DNA from: Lysinibacillus sp. 2017 | GTDB taxonomy: Bacteria; Bacillota; Bacilli; Bacillales_A; Planococcaceae | NCBI RefSeq assembly: GCF_003073375.1 | Contig: NZ_CP029002.1 | Coordinates: 3,384,001 to 3,448,000, forward strand | Reading direction: 5' to 3' | DNA length: 64,000 nt | Part shown: positions 57,898 through 64,000 of the stretch, piece by piece | Numbering within the stretch: the stretch's first letter is position 1 | How the letters are laid out: every line of letters begins with the position of its first letter | The notes under the pieces: model-generated | The model's database searches: none | The model's input: the letters and a program-made list of their open reading frames with translations, nothing else | Told to the model about the DNA's origin: nothing | Program-made: the position numbers and the translations under genes

Positions 57898-59835
57898 ATG
57901 ATTGTATTACAAGTAAATCAATTATATAAATCTTTTATTACCGACGAAATTTTGAGCGGTGTAAAATTAGAAGTTCAGCACCGTGATCGTGTTGCGTTAG
58001 TAGGACGCAATGGTGCTGGGAAATCGACATTATTAAAAATTATTGCTGGGCAAATGAGCTATGATTCTGGCGAAATTATTATTCCAAAAGATGTACGTAT
58101 CGGTTATTTGGAGCAACATGCTGGCATTGATTCGCAGCTTTCCATTTGGGACGAAATGATGACAATTTTCAGTGCACTTCATCAGCAAGAAAAGAAGCTC
58201 CGTCATTTAGAACAGCAGATGGCCGATCCAATCATATATGAAAATAGTGAACAATATGCACGTGTGATGGCAGAGTATGACCAATTACAGCATGACTTTA
58301 AAGAGGCTGGGGGCTATCAATACGAAGCAGATACACGCTCTGTCTTACATGGCATGCAGTTTTTCCCTGAAGACTATACTAAGCCAATTCAGTCCCTTTC
58401 AGGCGGTCAACGTACGCGTCTGGCTTTAGCCAAGCTTTTACTCTCAAAACCAGATTTACTTATTTTGGACGAGCCGACGAACCATTTAGATATCGAAACA
58501 TTATCTTGGTTAGAAAGCTATTTGAAGGGCTATGATGGCGCAATTTTAATCGTTTCTCATGACCGTTACTTCTTAGACCAAGTCGTTTCAATCGTTTATG
58601 AGGTGTCGCGCACAAAAGTTTCAAAATATGTTGGGAACTACAGTGGCTATTTAGATGAAAAAGCAAAAAACTATGAACGTGACATGAAAATGTTTGAACG
58701 TCAAATGGACGAGAAAGCCAAGCTTGAAACCTTTGTTCAAAAGAACTTAGCGCGCGCATCGACAACAAAAATGGCACAGTCTCGCCGCAAAGTATTAGAA
58801 AAAACAGACTGGATGGATTCTCCTGATGGCGATGAAAAAAGCGCAAACTTTGGTTTCACGATTGACCGTCAAAGCGGTAATGACGTACTTTCCATTGATG
58901 AACTGGCAATTGGCTATCCAAACAAGGAAATCTCTAATAATATTGAATTACGTGTGTTCCGTGAAGATCGTATCGCTTTAGTTGGTCCAAACGGTGTCGG
59001 TAAATCGACGTTACTTAAAACAGTGGTGAAGGATTTAGAAGCTTTAAACGGAGAAATTCGTTACGGGACAAATGTCCAAATTGGCTACTACGATCAAGAA
59101 CAAGCCAAGTTACATTCCAACAAGCCCGTGTTAAGCGAACTTTGGGATGAATGGCCGTCGATGAACGAAAAAGATATTCGCAATATTTTAGGACGTTTCT
59201 TATTTAGTGGCGATGATGTTTCAAAAACCGTCAATTCATTATCAGGTGGCGAAAAAGCACGTCTTGCACTAGCAAAACTGATGATGCAAAAATCGAACTT
59301 CCTCGTACTGGATGAGCCGACAAACCATTTAGATTTAGACAGTAAGGAAATTTTAGAAAATGCGCTAATCGATTATCCGGGTACTCTTTTATTCGTTTCG
59401 CATGACCGTTACTTTATTAACCGCATCGCAACAAAAGTAGTCGAGCTTTCAGGTACAGGCTCTTTCGAATACTTAGGAGACTATGATTACTATGTTGAGA
59501 AGAAACAGGAACTTGAGGAGCTAGCTGCGATGAAAGCTGCTGCAACGGAAGCGAAGTCAATAGACGCACCTCAAACGAAATCTACTTCCATGATTGATAA
59601 AGATGCGAAAAAACGCGAACGCCAAATTCGCCGCGCCATTGAAGAAATCGAGAAAAATATGAGCACTTTAGATGAATCTATTACTCAGTTGGAAGCACAA
59701 CTATGTGACCCTGACATTTTCTCTGATCATGAAAAAGCTTTAGCAATCCAAACTGAATTAAATGAAACGAAAGAACAGCACGAGGCATTTGAACTCGAGT
59801 GGCTTGAATTAAACGAAGCACTTGAACAGTTATAA
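57898..59835 (+). CDS. ydiF: ABC-F family ATPase (YdiF-like)
   Basis: The 645-residue soluble ATPase has two ABC domains: Walker A GRNGAGKSTLLK (near 36) and GPNGVGKSTLLK (near 362), signatures LSGGQRTRLALAKLL and LSGGEKARLALAKLM, and Walker B LLILDEPTNHLD and FLVLDEPTNHLD. A long inter-domain linker (Uup type) and a C-terminal coiled coil are present. ABC-F proteins act on the ribosome; some rescue stalled or drug-bound ribosomes. No TM segments. GAGGTG precedes the ATG. Position by rex matches ydiF. Confidence 0.93.
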   Translation: MIVLQVNQLYKSFITDEILSGVKLEVQHRDRVALVGRNGAGKSTLLKIIAGQMSYDSGEIIIPKDVRIGYLEQHAGIDSQLSIWDEMMTIFSALHQQEKKLRHLEQQMADPIIYENSEQYARVMAEYDQLQHDFKEAGGYQYEADTRSVLHGMQFFPEDYTKPIQSLSGGQRTRLALAKLLLSKPDLLILDEPTNHLDIETLSWLESYLKGYDGAILIVSHDRYFLDQVVSIVYEVSRTKVSKYVGNYSGYLDEKAKNYERDMKMFERQMDEKAKLETFVQKNLARASTTKMAQSRRKVLEKTDWMDSPDGDEKSANFGFTIDRQSGNDVLSIDELAIGYPNKEISNNIELRVFREDRIALVGPNGVGKSTLLKTVVKDLEALNGEIRYGTNVQIGYYDQEQAKLHSNKPVLSELWDEWPSMNEKDIRNILGRFLFSGDDVSKTVNSLSGGEKARLALAKLMMQKSNFLVLDEPTNHLDLDSKEILENALIDYPGTLLFVSHDRYFINRIATKVVELSGTGSFEYLGDYDYYVEKKQELEELAAMKAAATEAKSIDAPQTKSTSMIDKDAKKRERQIRRAIEEIEKNMSTLDESITQLEAQLCDPDIFSDHEKALAIQTELNETKEQHEAFELEWLELNEALEQL

Positions 59836-59838
59836 AGC

Positions 59839-59876
59839 AAAAGGAGGACGTTGGCTTGATGCACAACGTTCTCCTT
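59839..59876. terminator. shared terminator of ydiF and the 128-residue membrane protein gene
   Basis: AAAGGAGGACGTTG and CAACGTTCTCCTTT form a long stem with one mismatch, followed by T/A-rich runs. The converging gene stops at 59877. Confidence 0.8.
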
Positions 59877-60263
59877 TTATTTTATATGGAAGCTTTTCAT
59901 CATTTGTAATTTTTGATACGCCGTATATGCCCCGTAAATCCATCCAAAGAAAATGACTGTAAATAACGCCATAATAAAATTTATCACAGTAAACAAAGGG
60001 TTAAATGGTGAATTAGTTGTCTTTGCTCGAAATGGCTGACGCGCACCTATTCGAATGCTTTGAAAAACATCAACAATTTGACTATGCCCGTAAACAATCG
60101 CAAGTGGATAACAAATTAGTGCAAGTACGATGAATAAGCCACTAAATGACGCGATAAAATAGCCGTTTCCTGTAATACTTAATCCATACAGCACAACAAT
60201 AGTGAAAATTAGTCCACCAACTAAAAGACCGATCATTTTGTTTCGTTCTTTTAAATAACTCAT
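59877..60263 (-). CDS. three-TM membrane protein of unknown function
   Basis: The 128-residue product has helices around residues 10-30, 33-58 and 92-115, with a short basic loop (RIGARQPFRAKTT) between the last two. GGAGG precedes the ATG. It occupies the slot near ydiF and tsaD but does not resemble a family I know. The hydrophobic layout and ribosome-binding site support it as a real gene. Confidence 0.75.
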   Translation of the reverse strand: MSYLKERNKMIGLLVGGLIFTIVVLYGLSITGNGYFIASFSGLFIVLALICYPLAIVYGHSQIVDVFQSIRIGARQPFRAKTTNSPFNPLFTVINFIMALFTVIFFGWIYGAYTAYQKLQMMKSFHIK

Positions 60264-60424
60264 CGATTTTCCTCCTAATGCATCCTTTTAAGTTTCCATC
60301 CTTATATGGAATTCACACATTAAAGATTACTATTCCATAATATTAAGAACTTCAAACCTCTTTCGACTATTTTCGTCATATATGTTGGTCAATATACAAT
60401 TTTTCTACAGAAATCTCCACAATG
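60264..60424. other. intergenic, no gene seen
   Basis: AT-rich sequence upstream of the 128-residue membrane protein gene. The following 210 bp hold a DnaA-box cluster, annotated separately. The stretch from 60636 to 60764 is also without a gene. Confidence 0.5.
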
Positions 60425-60635
60425 TTATTCACAAAACAAATGCAGTGATATCAACATATCAACATAGTTTTCCACATTATCCACAATTGAAATTTATTTT
60501 TCATAGTCCTTTCTGTGTAAAACTAGCTACTATATATAGATAAATCACATGTTTTCCACAGGTTATCCACACTTTGTGTATAAGTACGCATGTTCGCACA
60601 TTTTTTTGGGGGTAATTTATGTTTTCTGTGGATAA
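60425..60635. promoter_or_regulatory. DnaA-box cluster near tsaD (gcp)
   Basis: Exact TTATCCACA boxes occur at 60477, 60563 and, inverted, 60627. One-mismatch boxes occur at 60425 (TTATTCACA), 60468 and 60552 (TTTTCCACA) and, inverted, 60575 (TTATACACA). Seven boxes within 211 bp is far above background. In B. subtilis one of the chromosomal DnaA-binding clusters outside oriC is at gcp, so this appears to be the same conserved site. Confidence 0.8.
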
Positions 60636-60764
60636 TTTTTCAGAAAAGTTTTTCATTAACTAAAAAATTGTTATTAAAAAGAATTTTTTATCATAAACTA
60701 CTTATTTCGACCTCGTTTTATTATTCTAATACATCGATTTATCACCATTATATTTTCCTCACAT

Positions 60765-60822
60765 AAAAAAAAAAAAAAATGCATAAACAAATGGATATTT
60801 CTCCTCCATTTGCTCATGCATT
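60765..60822 (-). terminator. terminator of the tsaE-tsaB-rimI-tsaD operon
   Basis: AATGCATGAGCAAATGG and CCATTTGTTTATGCATT form a 17-bp stem with one mismatch, followed by a run of about 15 T on the minus strand, 12 nt after the tsaD stop. Confidence 0.95.
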
Positions 60823-60833
60823 ATTGTTCAATA

Positions 60834-61847
60834 TTATTTCCAGCTTTTTAGCTCCATACCCGGTCGGCCATTCATCGCTAAATCGCCACGAATACCCGCT
60901 TCATACATTTGATAAGCTGCAGCCCCAATCATGGCTGCATTATCAGTACATAATTTTAGGGGTGGTACATAAAAAGGTATTCCCTCTTCTTTGAAAGCCA
61001 CCTCTAGAGACGTACGTAATCCTTTATTAGCTGACACACCGCCTGCTGCAATAACTTGTTTTACCCCATATTCACGTGCAGCACGCAAAGTTTTGCCTGT
61101 TAATACTTCCACAACACTATCTTGGAAACCTTTTGCAACTTGCTGTGGAATAATTTCCTCACCGCGTTGGTCCATATTATGCTTGTAATTAATAACCGCT
61201 GATTTTAACCCACTAAAGCTAAAATCATATGAACCTTCTTCTAACCAAACGCGTGGGAAGGTCACCGCTTCTGTTGCCTCATGTGCAAGACGGTCAATAT
61301 GAGGACCACCTGGATACGGCATATTTAACACACGTGCAACTTTATCATACGCTTCTCCTGCTGCATCATCACGCGTTTCTCCAATGACTTCAAATGAACC
61401 GTGGTCACGCATTAATACAAGCTCTGTATGTCCCCCTGATACGACAAGGGCTAGTAATGGAAATTCCATTGGCTGCACTAAATTGTTCGCATAAATATGT
61501 CCTGCTATATGATGTGTTCCTACCAGTGGTAACCCATTTACAAATGCAAATGCTTTTGCTGCGTTAATGCCGATTAATAGCGCTCCTACAAGACCAGGAC
61601 CTTCTGTTACAGCAACTGCTGTTAATTCCTTTGGTGTCATATTCGCTTCTTTTAATGCTTCTTCTAAAACGATTGTCACTTGCTCTACGTGATGACGAGA
61701 TGCGATTTCAGGTACGACTCCACCAAAACGCTTATGACTCTCAATTTGTGACGAGACTACATTTGAAATGATTTCTGTCCCATTTTTAATGACCGCTGCG
61801 GCCGTTTCATCACAGCTTGTTTCTATTGCTAATATATAGTTATCCAT
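60834..61847 (-). CDS. tsaD: tRNA N6-adenosine threonylcarbamoyltransferase TsaD
   Basis: The 337-residue ASKHA-fold enzyme transfers threonylcarbamoyl to A37 of ANN-decoding tRNAs with TsaB and TsaE. The metal ligands are in [11 protein letters not shown] (near 110), with [11 protein letters not shown] at the N-terminus and the ATP motif [11 protein letters not shown] near 265. The ATG overlaps the rimI stop (TAATG). It is the last gene of the t6A operon and is called gcp in older B. subtilis maps. Confidence 0.96.
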   Translation of the reverse strand: MDNYILAIETSCDETAAAVIKNGTEIISNVVSSQIESHKRFGGVVPEIASRHHVEQVTIVLEEALKEANMTPKELTAVAVTEGPGLVGALLIGINAAKAFAFVNGLPLVGTHHIAGHIYANNLVQPMEFPLLALVVSGGHTELVLMRDHGSFEVIGETRDDAAGEAYDKVARVLNMPYPGGPHIDRLAHEATEAVTFPRVWLEEGSYDFSFSGLKSAVINYKHNMDQRGEEIIPQQVAKGFQDSVVEVLTGKTLRAAREYGVKQVIAAGGVSANKGLRTSLEVAFKEEGIPFYVPPLKLCTDNAAMIGAAAYQMYEAGIRGDLAMNGRPGMELKSWK

Positions 61848-62290
61848 TATAAATTCACCCACATGACTAACGCATCTTCTTGATTGTCTGTATAGTAGCT
61901 TTTACGGATGCCACCATCTTGGAAACCAAGCTTGCGATATAAATTCTGTGCTACTGTATTTGTTACACGTACTTCTAAGCTCATAACGTCCATATTGGCT
62001 TCCTTTGAAACACGTAGCGCCTCACGCATTAAGCCTTCACCAATACCTTGCCCACGAACAGATTCTACAACCGCCACATTTGTAATTTGTGCCGCATCGA
62101 TGACAAGCCAAACGCCGCAAAAGCCAATAATTTTACCCGTTTCATCTTCTGCTACTAAATAATGAGAAAATTGATTTTCTGTCATTTCATAGTAGAAAGA
62201 ATCTAATGTCCAGGGCGTTGGGAAAGTTGCTAGTTCGATTGCATGCACCGATTCTACATCGGCAATTGTCATTTTACGATAAACAACCAT
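61847..62290 (-). CDS. rimI: ribosomal protein S18-alanine N-acetyltransferase
   Basis: The 147-residue GNAT has the acetyl-CoA loop [12 protein letters not shown] (near 78) and the family-typical [20 protein letters not shown] and [13 protein letters not shown] near the C-terminus. RimI acetylates the N-terminus of S18 in Proteobacteria; the Bacillus homologue (YdiD) is by similarity. It overlaps tsaB and tsaD by 1 nt each. Confidence 0.9.
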   Translation of the reverse strand: MVVYRKMTIADVESVHAIELATFPTPWTLDSFYYEMTENQFSHYLVAEDETGKIIGFCGVWLVIDAAQITNVAVVESVRGQGIGEGLMREALRVSKEANMDVMSLEVRVTNTVAQNLYRKLGFQDGGIRKSYYTDNQEDALVMWVNL

Positions 62291-62994
62291 TACAGACGCT
62301 CCTTCTTCTGTTCTTTAATCCAATTAGCCTCAGCCTCAGCTAAACGACGATATTCGGGCACTAAATTATGCGTAGCATCAATAGATGGTAGCTCCTCTTT
62401 TTCAGCAATTGCGATTAACTCTGAAGCACGCGGTAGATCTAGTGTAGATGGGACACGTAAAGCATTTTCACCAAGAACTTCTTTGATCTTCTCATAATAC
62501 AATGATACATCAGTACCAATAAATAATACCTTACTGTCTAATGCCTTTAACTTTTCTAATAAGCCATCAATATGGTCATGATAATCTTCAATTAATGTAT
62601 TTAACGTTCCACCTTCATAAACACCAGCATAGACATTTTGACGACGTGCATCAAATAACGCACAAATAGTAATATTTGCAATACGAGCATTCGCAGCTAA
62701 TGCTTTTACGCTGGATACACCTACTAAAGGCTTTTGCAATGACCAAGCAAGTGTTTTCGCTAATGTTACGCCAATTCGAACACCTGTGTATGAACCAGGT
62801 CCCTTAGATACGGCAATTGCATCAATTTGAGATGCCTCAATTCCTGCCTTTTTTATTACTTCTTCAATCGCTGGCATCGCACCAACTGAATGTGTTAATT
62901 TTATATTTTGTACAACTTCTGCAACTATTTTTCCATCATTCACAACTGCTACAGAAAGCGGTGCATTTGCTGTTTCAATTCCTAACCAAATCAT
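62290..62994 (-). CDS. tsaB: tRNA threonylcarbamoyladenosine biosynthesis protein TsaB
   Basis: The 234-residue TsaD paralogue without the metal site starts MIWLGIETANAPLSVAVVND and contains VSKGPGSYTGVRIGVTLAKTLA (near 64-85, in part). It is the scaffold of the TsaBDE complex. The ATG overlaps the tsaE stop by 4 nt (ATGA). Confidence 0.94.
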   Translation of the reverse strand: MIWLGIETANAPLSVAVVNDGKIVAEVVQNIKLTHSVGAMPAIEEVIKKAGIEASQIDAIAVSKGPGSYTGVRIGVTLAKTLAWSLQKPLVGVSSVKALAANARIANITICALFDARRQNVYAGVYEGGTLNTLIEDYHDHIDGLLEKLKALDSKVLFIGTDVSLYYEKIKEVLGENALRVPSTLDLPRASELIAIAEKEELPSIDATHNLVPEYRRLAEAEANWIKEQKKERL

Positions 62995-63443
62995 TTTACT
63001 AGCTCCTCACACAGATGGACATATTTTGTGCCCATTGGTTTAAATACAAATTTTCTTTTCTGATCGTCAATACGGGTAATCTCAATTGCTAAACGCTCAG
63101 TTGGTAAATCCGCTTCAATTAAGTGCGCCCACTCCACAACTGTAACCGCATCGCCGTAAAAGATTTCATCCCAACCTAAATCCTCATCACTATTTTCTAA
63201 GCGATAGACATCTAAATGGTTTAACGGAAGTCGTCCCTCATATTGCTTCATAATCGTAAATGTTGGACTGTTGACTGTACGCTTAATGCCTAACCCTTTT
63301 GCAAAGCTTTGCGTAAATGTCGTTTTTCCAGCCCCTAAATCACCCTCAAGTGTAATGACATATTGTGGCTCCACTAATGCAGCCAAACGCATTGCAAGTG
63401 CTTGTGTTTCTTCTAATGCGTTAATTTGCTTTTCAAAAATCAT
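62991..63443 (-). CDS. tsaE: tRNA t6A ATPase TsaE
   Basis: The 150-residue P-loop ATPase has Walker A GDLGAGKTTFT (near 36), then VNSPTFTIMKQYEG, HLDVYRL and VVEWAHLI, the TsaE (YjeE) signature set. The start MIFEKQ has GGAAGGAAG 7 nt upstream; the longer frame lacks a site. It heads the tsaE-tsaB-rimI-tsaD operon. Confidence 0.93.
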   Translation of the reverse strand: MIFEKQINALEETQALAMRLAALVEPQYVITLEGDLGAGKTTFTQSFAKGLGIKRTVNSPTFTIMKQYEGRLPLNHLDVYRLENSDEDLGWDEIFYGDAVTVVEWAHLIEADLPTERLAIEITRIDDQKRKFVFKPMGTKYVHLCEELVK

Positions 63444-63579
63444 ATAGTTGCTTCCTTCCGCCAAAAAGTCCATTACCTCTAGTTTACTTGAAGTGAAGCA
63501 ATTGTTCAAAATGTATCACTTCAAAACAACTTCATCATGTCCATTTGGTTATTCCATTAAAATATGCCATTACACTCAC

Positions 63580-63619
63580 AAAGGGCTCAACTGAATAATT
63601 ACTTTCAGTCAAGCCCTTC
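63580..63619 (-). terminator. terminator of the 112-residue protein gene
   Basis: AAGGGCTTGACTGAA and TTCAGTTGAGCCCTT pair with two mismatches around a 9-nt loop. It lies just past the stop at 63624, with a short T-poor tail. Confidence 0.6.
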
Positions 63620-63623
63620 TCAG

Positions 63624-63962
63624 TTAACGCATCGAATTTCCTCGTCGTTCCTTTATTTCTTTTTTTACTAATCGATCATTTTCAAATTGAATCTGATATC
63701 CCCTAGTTAATAATATTTCATCGTTCCATTCATAAACATCGCTTTTAATTTCTTTGCCCGCTCCACCAACAATTCGGACGACATCTATATATGACATATC
63801 TTTCTGAAGTTGATTATATTCATCTTCATTCATATATTTTTGCCAAGTATATTGATTTTTTTCTTCGATTTCTAATACCTTATTATCATACGAAGTAACA
63901 ACCAAAAATAAAAAGAAAACGAGATAAATAATTAGATAAACAAACAATCTTTTTTTATTCAT
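63624..63962 (-). CDS. membrane-anchored protein with SmpA/DUF3862-like domain
   Basis: The 112-residue product has one N-terminal TM helix (LFVYLIIYLVFFLFLVVTS) and an extracytoplasmic domain with EYNQLQKDMSYIDVVRIVGG...VYEWND...YQIQFENDRLVKKE. That pattern (two helices, then a sheet with YxW and an FxNDRL strand) resembles the SmpA/OmlA or DUF3862 fold. The ATG was chosen for GGGGGA 6 nt upstream. Function unknown; family call is tentative. Confidence 0.6.
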   Translation of the reverse strand: MNKKRLFVYLIIYLVFFLFLVVTSYDNKVLEIEEKNQYTWQKYMNEDEYNQLQKDMSYIDVVRIVGGAGKEIKSDVYEWNDEILLTRGYQIQFENDRLVKKEIKERRGNSMR

Positions 63963-64000
63963 CAGCATTCCCCCATAAGAAACATTAGAAAGTAACATCA

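Overview
The window reads as chromosomal DNA of a low-GC, endospore-forming Firmicute of the Bacillales. The gene content and order suggest a Lysinibacillus- or Solibacillus-like member of the Planococcaceae (Caryophanaceae); this is inferred from gene order and families, not from a database search. Supporting traits are an alpha/beta-type SASP homologue, S-box and guanine riboswitches, TnrA/GlnR boxes, a CIRCE operator and SLH-anchored surface proteins. Two blocks follow Bacillus subtilis gene order: yeaC-yeaD-yebA-guaA-pbuG (4.8-13.4 kb) and tsaE-tsaB-rimI-tsaD / ydiF / rex / tatA-tatC / ydiL / groES-groEL (53-63.4 kb).

Region by region. 1-4.5 kb: the 5' part of a 23S rRNA gene, a tRNA-free spacer, a complete 16S rRNA gene and its promoters, all on the minus strand. 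4.8-9.1 kb: purine genes pbuG (PurBox pair plus guanine riboswitch) and guaA (divergent purine riboswitch). 9.1-13.4 kb: MoxR ATPase, DUF58 protein and transglutaminase operon. 14-16.4 kb: NAD salvage (pncB-nadE). 16.6-19.6 kb, plus strand: glnK-amtB with two TnrA/GlnR boxes, then proline dehydrogenase. 19.7-22.6 kb: des-desK-desR membrane-fluidity system. 22.7-28.8 kb: a GNAT acetyltransferase and the S-box-controlled yitJ-metH operon. 28.8-38.2 kb: heme oxidase, HemAT-type sensor, a LysR/Sel1/hydrolase cluster, an esterase, an SLH-anchored SGNH hydrolase, a decayed glycosyltransferase and an unusually long SASP.

38.2-52.95 kb is a mobile island inserted just downstream of groEL. It is bounded by 34-bp plus 14-bp direct repeats, and an intact tyrosine integrase sits directly beside the groEL-proximal copy. 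A fossil of a second integrase 3' end at the far border implies stacked insertions. The island carries two tyrosine integrases, an overlapping pair of serine recombinases followed by five copies of a 15-bp motif, two decayed serine-recombinase remnants, and an array of nested hairpins with compensating stem changes. Its cargo looks like immunity: a zinc-ribbon P-loop ATPase, and an operon of a 60-aa protein, a DUF2188 protein, a DUF1883 protein and a coiled-coil CHAT caspase-like protease. A possible structured RNA and a six-TM membrane protein lie next to it. The CHAT/DUF1883/DUF2188 operon with its neighbouring ATPase is the best candidate here for an undescribed system.

53-64 kb returns to core genes: CIRCE-regulated groESL, a CPBP protease, Tat translocase, the redox repressor Rex, an ABC-F ATPase and the tRNA t6A genes. 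A conserved-looking DnaA-box cluster lies beside tsaD (gcp).
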